Shown here piece by piece: positions 10,999 to 21,188 of a stretch of DNA of 64,000 bases. The notes beneath the pieces are model-generated. The model was not told the DNA's origin and searched no databases. It saw only the letters and a list, made by a program, of their open reading frames with translations. Position 1 is the first letter of the stretch, and every line of letters starts with the position of its first letter. The DNA is from Panopea generosa (Eukaryota; Mollusca; Bivalvia; Adapedonta; Hiatellidae): contig CM055895.1 in assembly GCA_029582155.1 (NCBI GenBank), positions 13,476,770 to 13,540,769 of the forward strand. Reading direction: 5' to 3'. The translations under genes and the position numbers were made by a program.

Positions 10999-11405
10999 AA
11001 TCTAGTAAAAGATTGGTTTTGAGGTAAATCTAGTAAAAGATTGGTTTTGAGGTTAATCTGGTCAAAGATTGGTTTTGAGGTAAATCTAGTAAAAGATTGG
11101 TTTTGAAGTAATTCTAGTAAAAGATTGGTTTTGAGGTAAATCTGGTCAAAGATTGGTTTTGAGGTAAATCTAGTAAAAGATTGGGTTTTGAGGTAAATCT
11201 AGTAAAAGATTGGTTTTGAGGTAAATCTAGTAAAAGATTGGTTTTGAGGTAAATCTGGTCAAAGATTGGTTTTGAGGTAAATCTAGTAAAAGATTGGTTT
11301 TGAGGTAAATCTAGTAAAAGATTGGTTTTGATGTAAATCTGGTCAAAGATTGGTTTTGAGGTAAAACTGGTAAAAGATTGGTTTTGAGGTAAATTTGATC
11401 AAGGT
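10999..11405 (+). repeat. 28-bp minisatellite
   Basis: About 14 units of 'attggttttgaggtaaatct' + 'agtaaaag', with a subset reading 'ctggtcaaag'. A likely single-copy ancestor, 'ttgaggttaatcaggtcaag', lies just upstream near 10855, linking the array to the 'ggtcaaggtca' repeat family. The array lies in the intron before the exon at 11633. Confidence 0.93.
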
Positions 11406-11632
11406 CAAGGTCAGATTTATTTAAAAAAAAAGAAGAAAAAAAGTGTCTTCTCAATAACTATGGCAGTTCATGTTAATTTAGCAAGTTTACTTATCAGTCA
11501 TAAATACAAGATAAGGTTTGTAGATCATTGAAACTCTAAAGAAGCATATAACAACATGAGATTCTACATTTAGTACATATTATCAAAAATGTAACACAGG
11601 TCAAAATCAACTTTACTACAAACTCATTGCAG

Positions 11633-11748
11633 GACAAATATGTGGACCATCAAAGAAGATAATGAGTGAAAGGGAAAAGTTGTTGGAGGAGGATGATACC
11701 CTGTTATTGGGAGGACATGGTGATGTTGCTCCTCATGTACCCGACACT
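11633..11748 (+). CDS. Gene 1 exon: cytosolic loop, donor lies at edge of 30-bp array
   Basis: The acceptor is 'aactcattgcag' (AG 11631-11632). The exon enters in phase 1 (G+GA) and reads GQICGPSKKIMSEREKLLEE, DDTLLLGGHGDVAPHVPDT. I place the donor at ACT|GTATGT (11749) because it leaves phase 0, exactly what the next exon (GTT CCA TCT) needs, and because the whole CDS then has a length divisible by three. The exon is hydrophilic and acidic and precedes the TM9 segment, so it is a loop; its 'SEREKLLEEDDTLLL' includes an acidic dileucine-like stretch that could act in endosomal sorting (inference). The frame stays open through the first repeat units to a TAG at 11881, so slightly longer exon versions are possible. 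Confidence 0.82.
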
Positions 11749-12516
11749 GTATGTATGATGTACTCTGTACCCGACACTGTATGTATGGTGTACTCTGTAC
11801 CCGACACTGTATGTATGGTGTACTCTGTACCCGACACTGTATGTATGGTGTTCTCTGTACCTGACACTGTGTGTATGATGTAGTCTGTACCTAACACTGT
11901 ATGTATGATGTACTCTGTACCTGACACTGTATTTATGGTGTTCTCTGTACCTGACACTATATGTATGATGTACTCTGTACCTGACACTGTATGTATGATG
12001 TACTCTGTACCTGACACTGTATTTATGGTGTTCTCTCTACCTGACACTATATGTATGATGTACTCTGTACCTGACACTGTATTTATGGTGTTCTCTGTAC
12101 CTGACACTGTGTGTATGATGTAGTCTGTACCTAACACTGTATGTATGATGTACTCTGTACCTGACACTGTATTTATGGTGTTCTCTGTACCTGACACTAT
12201 ATGTATGATGTACTCTGTACCTGACACTGTATGTATGATGTACTCTGTACCTGACACTGTATTTATGGTGTTCTCTCTACCTGACACTATATGTATGATG
12301 TACTCTGTACCTGACACTGTATGTATGATGTACTCTGTACCTGACACTGTATGTATGATGTACTCTGTACCTGACACTGTATGTATGGTGTTCTCTCTAC
12401 TTGACACTGTATGTATGATGTACTCTGTACCTGACACTGTATGTATGATGTACTCTATAATTGACACTGTATGTATGGTGTTCGCTGTACCTGACATTGT
12501 ATGTATGGTGTACTCT
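11737..12516 (+). repeat. 30-bp minisatellite containing a repeated 5' splice site
   Basis: 26 units of exactly 30 bp ('gtacctgacactgtatgtat' + 'gatgtactct') with no indels. The first unit straddles the exon-intron border of gene 1. A higher-order 240-bp duplication is visible: 11851-12060 is repeated at 12091-12300, including the rare 'ctaacactgt' and 'tagtctgtac' variants. Most units keep the 'GTATGT' of the donor; some read 'GTATTT' or 'ATATGT'. Confidence 0.97.
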
Positions 12517-12719
12517 TTGACAAGTAACATATTGTATTAACACCTTGGCACAGCTACGATGCATGTGTTAAACATTAACAGTTTTGAAGCAGCTGTTTTT
12601 TGTTTTTATCACAAGATGTGACACTCTTTATATGAAGATATGTGTTAAAATTTTAATTAAATAATATAAATGTAATTTATGTTATGTTAATAGATCCATG
12701 TTGCACAATTAAACACCAT

Positions 12720-12800
12720 TTCTATAGTTTTGATTTTGAGATCTACTGGTCAAAGGTCAGATGGTGATGGTGCATTGTTCTTCTATGTCATATGTTGTCT
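12720..12800. other. Intron remnant
   Basis: Contains 'ctggtcaaaggtcagatggtg', related to the 'ggtcaaggtca' family. It leads into the next SINE. No gene was seen. Confidence 0.35.
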
Positions 12801-12893
12801 GTCGATCATCACAGATTACGGTCATGCAGGGATTTAAACTCAAAACCCCTGGTTTGATAGTCAGACATGCTACCGTTTGAGCTGACCGGGCCC
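12790..12893 (-). mobile_element. tRNA-derived SINE, family B (head fragment)
   Basis: The minus strand begins 'ggcccggtcagctcaaacgg' and continues to 'gatcgacagacaac'. Only the tRNA-like head and a little body remain. It is followed directly by a family A SINE. Confidence 0.75.
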
Positions 12894-12943
12894 AACAGCT
12901 TGGATAAGATTGCTGTATATAATATAATCATAGTTATTTTATT

Positions 12944-13183
12944 TGTTATGGGGTTAAAGGCCATTTTCATCACATTTCAATTATATAAGGCATATCTAGT
13001 TTTATCGGTGGGGGGAGACTTTGGAATGACTCTGAGTAGAACTAGCGTCCTTCCACAAGTACATGTAACTGGAAACTTTCTCACATAAAGCTTTTAGAGT
13101 GAGCAGGACTCAAACCAACGACCTTAGCGGTGACAGGTAAGTGATCTTGATACAGTGCCTTAGACCACCTGGCCACGGAGGAC
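12944..13183 (-). mobile_element. tRNA-derived SINE, family A
   Basis: The minus-strand head is 'ggtcctccgtggccaggtgg' with the B box 'ggtttgagtcctgctc', body 'agaaagtttccagttacatg' and tail 'aatggcctttaacccc'. Near full length. It sits ~110 bp upstream of the exon at 13293. Confidence 0.85.
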
Positions 13184-13292
13184 CTGTTATATATTATATC
13201 CTGTTGTGAAATTTGATTAAAATATGTCCTTCCCAGAATCACAATGATAATGTGACATGAAGTTAACATACATGTATGTTAATTTATTATAG

Positions 13293-13398
13293 GTTCCATC
13301 TTGGAAGAGAAATATTCTTCGTATACTTATAGTACTGTTTGCAGGAGGGTTGGCTATTGCTCTCAGAAACAAATTTGCATATGTTGGTGCATTTGTGG
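13293..13398 (+). CDS. Gene 1 exon: TM9-TM10 region
   Basis: The acceptor is 'aatttattatag' (AG 13291-13292) and the donor is G|gtaagt at 13399. The exon enters in phase 0 and leaves in phase 1. It encodes VPSWKRNILRILIVLFAGGL, AIALRNKFAYVGAFVG. A basic patch (WKRNILR) is followed by a helix, as expected for the family segment 'R.....LV......A...P.F....S.VG'. The last Gly codon is split with the next exon, giving VGAFVG|SVGSS, the conserved small-residue turn before the final helices. A SINE on the minus strand ends about 110 bp upstream of the acceptor. Confidence 0.92.
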
Positions 13399-13714
13399 GT
13401 AAGTGTTGGTACTGGTGGTACCCGACAGAATAAATTTTCTTTTCAAAATGTCTTACATAAAGTAAAACAATGCTGTTATACTTAAGGTTTCACTACACTG
13501 GTTAATTTTGCTTTTTCTTCTATATAAAATAAAGTATAATTCTTCTATTCTGATTTTTGGCTCTGAGCTGAGCTATCTAATCTGCATGCTCATCCATTGG
13601 CCACAATTTCTTTAAATGAATTTCTTTTTAGGAACCACTGGCCGGATTTCTCTGATGTTGATTCAATATCAGTTTTATTAGGCTTAGTCATGATTTTGTG
13701 TTCCCTCTTTTGCC

Positions 13715-13964
13715 TTAACCCTTTTACCCTTTACTTCATATATACGCTTTGGACACCTAATATAGATGCCTTTGGACACCTCTAATATAGAAGGCTTTTG
13801 AATTATTGGGTGAATTATGTTTATATTAACTGACAGAGTGGAAAACAGTGCATGAAGTGTTCAGATTGCTCGTCATGAGCAATCTGAACTCTTCCTGCAC
13901 TGTTTTCAAAGGCCTTCTGTGATTGATGTGGGAAAACACGTATCTATGGAGTAAAGGGTTTAAT
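13715..13964 (+). mobile_element. piggyBac-like MITE, copy 1
   Basis: The ends 'ttaacccttttacccttta' and 'gtaaagggtttaa' surround an interior with a near-perfect palindrome 'cagattgctcgtcatgagca' + 'atctga'. It matches the copy at 18866-19106 closely. TTAA at the termini and CCCTTT ends fit a piggyBac-type nonautonomous element. Confidence 0.82.
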
Positions 13965-14480
13965 GAATGTCAAGAAACTGGGATGAGATGTTCATCTTCC
14001 CAAGACAATGTGCAGAACCTCCTTTCCAACCATATTGGTTCAAGTGCAAGGACACAGTAAAAGATCAGATGTTTTCAGCCTTTATTTCATGTCCTCTCTG
14101 TATCTGTTATACTTTTTTGAAAGTTTTTTCACGAATCTTGAATCAAGTACTCAAGGATCAAGGATTTTCATGAAACTTGGGTCAACTCCTGGAGATGACA
14201 TGCAGAATCCATAGCCCAACCATGATGGTTCATTGTCTAGGTCACAGTACTAGGGCAGATATTTTTAACCTTTATTTCATGTCCTCTGTATCTTCTAAGT
14301 CCCTAGATAGCTTTTCATGAAACTTGAGTCAAGAACCCACACTCCAACCATACAGGGTCACAATTCAAGGTTGTCTTGTGTCCGCTCTCTATATCTTAAA
14401 CCCTTTGGAGGATTTTCATGAAACTTCAGTCAATCTCCATCTCATCCAGATGATGTGCAAAATCTTCTTTTGAAAACTGT
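13965..14480 (+). repeat. Tandem-core repeat (~180-bp units)
   Basis: Two to three units share 'ttttcatgaaacttgggtca', 'gatgacatgcagaatccata' and 'tttatttcatgtcctctgta'. The family is the same kind as at 3130-3650. The short open frames at 13967-14214 lie within it and are not genes. Confidence 0.55.
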
Positions 14481-14761
14481 ATTCATATCAACATTAAAAA
14501 TTATCAGGCAGAAAGTCAGTTGATGGCTGGTAATTAAGGTCTGCTCACATGTAAAAGTTAAAGTTGGCTGTCTATGAAACAGCCTTGTCAACATTTCAAC
14601 TTTAGAAGAAATGGGTAGCTAAAAATGTATTCGCCACAGTGTCTCTGTTATTTTTTTGGGGTTAAAGTTTTTTTTTTGCAAGCCTTTACCTCAGGTACTA
14701 CAACCATATATCAATGGAACTTCATGTGTGTATTCACTACCATTAAAGAGGCTTGCCTATA

Positions 14762-15767
14762 CGAGGGGTTATCAATAAGTTCGTGGACAAATTTAATAAA
14801 ATCTTTATTTATGCAAGCTATATTTTTCACACTTTAGTATTGGTGTATTTGTCATCGATGTACGATGTTTTAGTATATTTCTTATGTCAGTGATAATTAT
14901 GATATCCATAGCAACATACATACATGATAAGTGCCTCAGCTCAAATTGTTGAACAATTTGACAGACAAATATGTGAATAATAATAATCTTTTTCCCATAA
15001 CACTTGCGGTAAATCATATATTATTGAGGACACGGCATCAATGTCTGCATGACAATGTCATTCCAGCATTGCACGCAGGTGTTAGGAGTTTAAATCAACT
15101 ACTATTGAAAATGTAGATGCATCTATATGCAAATAGTGCATCTGATGAAAAGGTGAAACAACGAGCAGTAATACAGTTTAAGTCAATATTAGCAAAACAC
15201 TGATTCAGACGATAGATATGTATAGTAAAGCTCCGAGAAAGTTATTTGTAGTGCATTTTGTAGTCTACAGATGACACAAACGATACAGTGAGGAACGTGA
15301 AACAATAATGGACGACAACATATGTGGTTGCCCTGTGTCAAAATCGCGTCAATGTCAAGTTAACGTGGTAAAAACTGCCTTAAAAAGGATTGCCGTAATA
15401 CAATTCATGAACTATGCTGCAAACTAAGTATAGGTTACATTGCACACGGTAATTAAGAAAAATAGCATGCATTTAAGTGCTCGCTGGGTTCCCCAGTTGT
15501 TAAAAGAGTATAAATGGAGCAACGAGTAAGAGTAGGAAAATTACTTGTAAAATAAATTGACGTCGCAACGACGTAACGTAAATCTACCCTGCGGCAGATA
15601 GGCGTACATGATATATTTGAAATATTTTATTTGACCATATATTTTCTTCATACTTTGCATATAGTTTGCCGTTAGATTAAATATAATACATCTAAAACTC
15701 CAAATAAATCAGACTTGTCATGTTCATATTATGAGATTCGTCCACAAACTTCTGGATAGCCCCCTGG
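14762..15767 (+). mobile_element. Decayed mariner element, 1006 bp
   Basis: The inverted ends 'cgaggggttatcaataagtt' and the complement of 'tctggatagccccctgg' (reading 'ccagggggctatccagaagt') are flanked by TA on both sides. 'gttcgtggac' is repeated at the inner part of each end. Its length is close to that of a full mariner, but the coding region is badly broken. Confidence 0.88.
15130..15535 (+). pseudogene. mariner transposase remnant (N-terminal DNA-binding part)
   Basis: Fragments in shifting frames read EKVKQRAVIQFKSILAKH (near 15148), CGCPVSKSRQCQVNVVKTAL, then LHTVIKK and LHLSARWVPQLLKEYKWSNE (to ~15528). These follow the order of mariner transposase: first helix-turn-helix, 'GRP' linker, second helix-turn-helix and the WVPxLL motif. 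In-frame stops and frameshifts are many. The catalytic DD(34)D domain is not visible downstream, so only the DNA-binding half remains. Confidence 0.8.
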
Positions 15768-15989
15768 TATAGCACTGATATGTTTTGTATCTTAGCAGTA
15801 AAACTGCACATTTATATCAAACTTCATAATTATGTTATGGATATTCTCTTCAATAACTTACATTTTATTTTGTTTTGTAGTGTAAAATTCTTTAATTTTG
15901 TTGACCAAATACTAAATCAACGGCTGCAATTAAGTCACTCATTGGCCAGTATTGGGATATGCTAAAACGTTGAAGAGTAAAAAAAAAAA

Positions 15990-16540
15990 GAAAAAAGGCT
16001 GACCTGTGTATTAATGAATTTCTCATAAATAAGATTCACTACAAGGTTGCAATCATCAGTTATTTTCAAAAGTGCCCTTTCTTTTCATGACTCAAAAAAT
16101 TAACATCATTTCCTGAACAGAAAGTTATAGGTGATGCATCATTAAGGGCACGCTAGAGAACAAGTGAGACTCCTGATTTAACGCATAATTAAGGCCATTT
16201 TTATACTAAAAAAATAAGGTAAAAGCCTTTTGCAAGGTCATGTGTCAATAACTACTAGTCATACATCAATGAAATTTCATGTGTTTTACTGCCATTAAAT
16301 TTCTACCTGAAATCAAAACAGAATTATTCCTCTCACCACGCAGATAACTCCATTTTAATTTTGGACAGAATTATGGTCGTTTCGTATTCTGAAATTTTCG
16401 AAATTCTTTGTAACTGCTAGCTTTACATCAATGAAAATCACTTGTGTCTTCGCTATTATTAAAGAGACTCAAGTGACATAACTCTGTTTTGATTTTACAC
16501 AGAATTATGGCTCATTTCATTATTATAAAATATACGCCTC
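15990..16540 (+). repeat. Decayed interspersed repeat ('acagaattatgg' family)
   Basis: Units carry 'catacatcaatgaaatttca', 'attaaagagactcaagtgac' and 'ttttacacagaattatggct'. The same phrases recur at 48460-48910 and 58840-59150 and, better preserved, at 26640-26760. Confidence 0.55.
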
Positions 16541-16756
16541 TTTTATAAATACATATTGTTTACTTTATATTTTGTTACCTATATGCAATTTATGCATATA
16601 TAATTGTGTTTCCGAAGAAAAAAAAATTAAAAACAGAAAAATATTTTTAAAAATTGGAAAAAGTTTTTTTTGCAAGGTTGAATCTAAAAAACTTTGATAT
16701 TCTTGACTGATCCTTAAAATCTCAAGCATCAAATAATCAAGGGCTCCTTTGATTGT

Positions 16757-16925
16757 GCTAAGGCACTTTTTTAATATCACTTACCTTATCACTTCCAAGG
16801 TATAGGATCAAGTCCAGTGCAGTCCAAAAATTTAATTTGAGGAACTTGTATATAAATTTTATCATTCGAAGTCCTCCTTCCCATTAAACCTGAGATGTCA
16901 ATGTGTTGAATATGATATTGATGCC
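16757..16925 (+). mobile_element. Degenerate SINE, family A
   Basis: 'tgtgctaaggcactttttta' then 'ggatcaagtccagtg', 'tcctccttccca' and 'gagatgtcaatgtgttgaat' follow the order of the family A head, body and tail, with much divergence. It lies just upstream of the last exon of gene 1. Confidence 0.5.
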
Positions 16926-17024
16926 ATTCTTATAATCTCATATGGTGTCAGAATCTCCGACTTTTGTTTCATAACTATAATCTCACCATCTATATATATA
17001 ATGGACATTTTAATTTCATTACAG

Positions 17025-17206
17025 GTTCTGTAGGTAGTTCAATCCTTGCGTTTATATTGCCATGCCTGTTTCATCTGAAGGTCTGCTGGAATGATATAAA
17101 TGTGTTCCTGCGAGCGAAAGATGTCATAATTGTAATACTGGGTATATTAGCCAGTGTAGTAAGTGTCATATCTGTCACTGAACGCATAGCAACAAACACA
17201 GTCTAA
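17025..17206 (+). CDS. Gene 1 terminal exon: last two helices and stop
   Basis: The acceptor is 'taatttcattacag' (AG 17023-17024); phase 1 completes Gly. It encodes SVGSSILAFILPCLFHLKVC (helix with the conserved 'ILP..FHL'), a linker WNDINVFLRAKD, a final helix VIIVILGILASVVSVISV and the tail TERIATNTV, ending in TAA at 17204-17206. This C-terminus is normal for the family: the last helix is followed by a short tail. The last ~25 nt of the coding region and the stop codon closely resemble the unit of the tandem array that begins here and runs through the 3' UTR. Confidence 0.92.
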
Positions 17207-17636
17207 AATCCAGCGAAACAATTATCTGCATACCTGAGTAAAATCCAGCAACGTCATAACAGCAAACACACTTGTGTAAAATTCCAGTGAGTGCATAAAA
17301 GCAAACACAATTGTGTAAAATTCCAGTGAGTGCATAATAGCAAACACACTTGTGTACAATTCCAGTGAGTGCATAAAAGCAAAAACATTTGTGAAAAATT
17401 GTAGTGAGTGCATAAAAGCAAGCACAATTGTGTAAAATTCAAGTGAGTGCATAAAAGCAATCTTAATTGTGTAAAATTCAAGTGAATGCATAACACTTGT
17501 GTAAGATGTCAGTGAGTGCATAAAAGCAAACACACTTGTGTAAAGTTGCAGTGAGGACATAAAAGCAAACACATGCGTGTAAGACTTGCAGTTAGTGCAT
17601 AACAGGGCACAAACTTGTGTAAAATTCTAGTGATTT
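17183..17636 (+). repeat. ~39-bp minisatellite starting at the stop codon (3' UTR)
   Basis: About eleven units of roughly 39 bp of the form 'gcataaaagcaaacacactt' + 'gtgtaaaattccagtgagt'. The first, shorter unit overlaps the end of the coding region (gcatagcaacaaacacagtc, then taaaatccagcga), so the array includes the stop codon context. Minus-strand open frames across it are by-products of the periodicity. Confidence 0.9.
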
Positions 17637-17684
17637 AGTGCATTGGTTTTTAAGTGTATTGCTTTAAATGATTGGATAAATGTA

Positions 17685-17690
17685 AATAAA
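17685..17690 (+). promoter_or_regulatory. Candidate poly(A) signal of gene 1
   Basis: AATAAA lies about 480 bp after the stop codon, just past the 3' UTR minisatellite. It is the first canonical hexamer downstream of the stop that I noticed. In an AT-rich genome this is weak evidence. Confidence 0.4.
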
Positions 17691-18865
17691 AAAATGCTGA
17701 ACAATTATATATGGAGGCAATTAAAAAATAGTATACAATTATGTACTTTTCAACTGTGTAATATGATGTGCTATGCACCAGAGAAAAATTAATATTGACC
17801 GAGGTGGTAGCAAGCACATCATATTGCACAGCTGAAAAGTTCATGACTGTTTTATTATATAAACTATAAATAAATGAATTCAGAACCTTGACTAGCTTTT
17901 CCTTATAGGAAATGACAAAAAGTCAATAAGTTAAAATTATACATTTTATGTACCAAAAGTGTTTAAGTGAAAAAATAAAAAAAATGCAATAAATTTAATT
18001 TAAAAAATGTAATTTAAAATAAAATTCCCAGATTGGGATTAGAACCATTGTTGAAAAAAAAGTCATGTATAAATTCAACGTCTTAACCATGACTACTGGT
18101 CCATGGACACATTTTAATAGTTTGTTATTTTTATATGTAAACTGATCATTCAATTGTTTTTCTTGTCATTAATGGCGAAATATATTAACTGATTGACATG
18201 TTGCCTTTTTTGTTGTAACAGCATCTTTATTATCAATAATTTTGCTAAAATTGGAAGTGAATCTCTTGTTGACAGCCATTAAAAAACAATGCCACATTTG
18301 AAACATTTCAGTTAACGTTGTTGCGTCCGGCTAACACTTCCCATCGGTTAATTTTAACAACCATGGTATATTGTAATTTTATGCACAGTTTTGCAAAACC
18401 CAAGGTAAAAACTGTTTAAGATCCAATAGTACTTTGTTTAATGAGGGATCATTTTGGCTTATCAGAATTTATTTATTTAAAGGTCATGTAATAAAGACTT
18501 ATTTTTCTCAAGTTTAACATAAATATATCTGTTTGTTTTCTGATGAAAGACTCAATCATGCAAAATTAAATAAAAAAGTACAGATTTGTAATTCTTGAAT
18601 TTAAGTACGGATATTTAGCAAAAGAAAATCTGCTTTACCTCTAATGTGAATCTCAACTGTTTATCCTTAAAGTTCATAAGCAGTGGAAATGAAGCATTTA
18701 TTCAGCCTGTTGTTTTAAAATAAGATATCATTAAAACATACTGAACGGAACAGCTGATCCGTCACTTTTGTATTTTCAATATCTTTATCAAAATATTGAG
18801 AAGCATTATTAACATGTGTATATAACATTAAAGGGATTATATTGGCAAGTAACATAAACACACTG
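17691..18865. other. Intergenic stretch, no gene seen
   Basis: AT-rich sequence downstream of gene 1. A ~40-bp inverted pair around 17750 and 17815 ('caactgtgtaatatgatgtg' and its complement near 'cacatcatattgcacagctg') could form a small hairpin; the phrase 'catcatatt..acagctgaaaagt' recurs near 20436. Otherwise nothing was recognised. Confidence 0.45.
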
Positions 18866-19106
18866 TTAACCCTTTACTTCATATAGACGCTTTTGGACAC
18901 CTCTAATATAGACGCCTTTTGACACCTAATATAGAATGCTTTTGAATTATTGGGTGAATTATGTTTATATTAACTGACAGAGTGGAAAACAGTGCATGAA
19001 GTGTTCAGATTGCTCGTCACGAGCAATCTGAACTCTTCCTGCACTGTTTTCAAAGGCCTTCAGTGATTAGTGCATGAAAACACGTATCTATGGAGTAAAG
19101 GGTTAA
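18866..19106 (+). mobile_element. piggyBac-like MITE, copy 2 (intact ends)
   Basis: Bounded by TTAA (18866-18869 and 19103-19106). The ends are 'ccctttacttcatatagacg' and 'cgtatctatggagtaaaggg'. The interior palindrome 'gattgctcgtcacgagcaat' is intact. No coding region. Confidence 0.88.
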
Positions 19107-19757
19107 TCCAGACTTTTCCTGTATGCAGTGTGCACAAAATAATGCTTATGTATTGACGTATAAACTTTATTTACTTGAAAGTTATCTAATAAACACAAAT
19201 TGAATACTTGCCAAAACTTTAATACGTCCCGCAATAAAGTATTGCGCAATGCTTTACATTGAACTCCTTAAACTTCCCAAACGAAGCCTCGAAAACGAGA
19301 TCGGGAACGAGTCTTCCCAAAAGCGGTTCGTTGAAAATGACAAATGTGAACAAAAATGTGGTTTCAGAAACCTGATGTTTGTAATAAAGAGGCTATACAA
19401 CTAGACTCTTTACACACTTACATCTCTAAGTTATAAGTATATCTTCATGCTGGGCGTGTGTATTTAGGACAGGGAATTGACAGTAATATGCCAATATAAT
19501 CCCTTTAACTTTAACAGATAATTATGTATTGATTTGTACATAGGCTGATTGTGGAATTCTATTCAATTATGCATGAGCATCTTTTTGACACGAAATGCCT
19601 ATTTTGTACATGCTGCACAAGCTTTGATATTTTTTTAGAAAAATGTATAAAATTACTGCAAAATATACCGAACAGAACAGCTTGCCACTTTTGTATTTCA
19701 GATATCTGATATTGATTTTTTTTTGTGATATTCTAATTTTTTGATATTCATTTTTTA

Positions 19758-20352
19758 GATCACCTGAGACTTTGTCTCGAGGGATCTTTTGCGATTGCAT
19801 TTTGTCCGTCGTCGTTTGTCATGCATCATGTGTTGTGCATCTGTAAACAATTGGCATTTTCGACTTCTTCTCAAAAACCATACGCTCAATTGTAATGAAA
19901 TGTTGTATGCAGCTTTGGTATCTAAGGATGAATCAAAATTATGAATTGCATGGTCCCCACTCCACTGGGGTCTTGGGGGCAGGTCCAAAACAGTCAAATT
20001 TAAGGTAAACTTTATAAATCCCCTTCTTAATATAGGAAGCAATGGGAAATGAATGATGAGCATGATTATGGACGTGCATGTATATGGATCCTTTATAAAA
20101 ATTGTGAATTGCATGTCCCTGGGTCTCGCTATTGGGCACTGGGGGTAGGGCCTACTTTACTAAATCTATGTAAGATAAATGACAAAAATTGCCATTTCTG
20201 TGGATTGAATAGACTTACTTGAATGTATTTTGTTGTTGCTGACATGATGGTTAATGCTTATGTTTTATTGACAAAAATTGGAATTAGATTCATATAGCTT
20301 TAAGACATCAAGGATAATCAGGTGACCGTTAAAGCCCATGGGCTTCTTGTTA
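19758..20352 (+). mobile_element. Hairpin-ended nonautonomous repeat, ~595 bp
   Basis: It starts 'gatcacctgagactttgtct' + 'cgagggatctttt' and ends 'aatcaggtgaccgttaaagc' + 'ccatgggcttcttgtta', with a terminal hairpin AAGCCCATGGGCTT. Two internal units share 'gaattgcatggtcccc' and 'gaattgcatgtccctggg'. The structure (terminal hairpin, no long TIR) suggests a Helitron/Helentron-like element; this is inference. Confidence 0.65.
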
Positions 20353-20727
20353 TATTTATCTTTTTTCATAATATTTCATTTATTATATGGCCGCTATAGG
20401 TATATAGTTGTTAGTTATATAATATAACAACTATCACATCATATTTAACAGCTGAAAAGTCTATATTTGTATATTTGTTTTTAATAAGCAGAAATGTATT
20501 GCATGTGTTAATAACAATGGTCTAGGTGGGATGCGATAAGAATAGAACATGATTCACGGATGTTTGCATGTATGAATCCTTCTAGTGACCTGTGATGCTG
20601 CATCAAATTCACTTAACCCCATCTTTGATGTTGCGGGTTCCAGTCTAGTTCTGTCCAAAGTTACTTGCAGAAGAACAGAAGTTTTATTCTTTCATGATTC
20701 TACTCTACATGATTTTGATTGCCGGGC

Positions 20728-20995
20728 CCGATTAGCTCAGTCGGTGGCGCGTCTGACTGTCAATCAAGTGGTCTCCATGATGATTGATGTACGGCATTGT
20801 GTCCCTTTATCAGTCATCTCTCACTACTGATCCAAGTGAGAAAGTTATCAGTTACATGCAGAGATGGGGTGTGCTTGAGTACTGGTTAACTTTTCAGGAT
20901 CCAAGGAAAGAATAGTTAGGTTAACTGGTCCTCTGTTAGCCCTCGATGTCATAAAAATGCCGCTAAATATTCAATAAAACAATCAATCATGATTC
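20728..20995 (+). mobile_element. tRNA-derived SINE, family B (near full length)
   Basis: The head 'gcccgattagctcagtcggt' is a clear tRNA-like A box. The body contains 'gtgagaaagttatcagttac' and 'ggatccaaggaaag', and the tail 'gctaaatattcaataaaaca' + 'atcaatc'. The B-box region is altered, so it is not a functional tRNA gene. Confidence 0.88.
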
Positions 20996-21011
20996 TGAAT
21001 TGTTAAAAATA

Positions 21012-21188
21012 TAGTCAAACCTGTCTTAAGCAGCCAGTCAAGAGAATGAGCAAAAGTGGCCTTTTGAGACAGGTTATTGCTTAATACAAGTTGATTTATT
21101 CTGAAAACATAAAAAAGGGAAATAGAAAAATATGGTTGCTTAAGACAGGTGGCTGCTTAATAGAGGTGACTGCTTACACAGGTTTGAG
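21012..21188 (+). mobile_element. MITE-1 copy 3
   Basis: The left end is 'agtcaaacctgtcttaagca' and the right end 'gcttacacaggtttga'. Internal 'ggtggctgcttaatagaggt' agrees with copies 2 and 5. Confidence 0.87.

Larger units (their letters stand above)
917..17206 (+). other. Gene 1 span: SLC36/AVT-like amino acid transporter, 5' end off window
   Basis: Six exons (917-2012, 4174-4268, 9292-9571, 11633-11748, 13293-13398, 17025-17206) sum to 1875 nt, exactly 625 codons including TAA, with matching phases at every junction (1, 0, 1, 0, 1). The joined protein follows the Aa_trans fold from the second helix to the last one. Seen directly: splice sites, frame and hydrophobic segments. Known of the family: SLC36/PAT and AVT proteins move small amino acids, often with protons, across plasma or lysosomal membranes. 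Inferred: the substrate is unknown and the gene could equally be named an AVT3/AVT6-like transporter. SLC32 is less likely, although the phrase around 'EILEKYLF' is shared with that branch. Confidence 0.88.

Noticed and set aside
11001-11405. CRISPR array
   Set aside because: Units are contiguous 28-bp repeats with no unique spacers, in a eukaryotic intron.
11733-12530. 265-codon open frame on the minus strand
   Set aside because: It only reads the 30-bp array backwards (IIHTVSGTEY cycle). No splice sites or non-repeat coding sequence.
20728-20800. tRNA gene at a 'gcccgattagctcag' head (also 28258, 2862, 29318)
   Set aside because: A and B boxes are present but the cloverleaf is incomplete and SINE bodies and tails follow, so these are tRNA-derived SINE heads.
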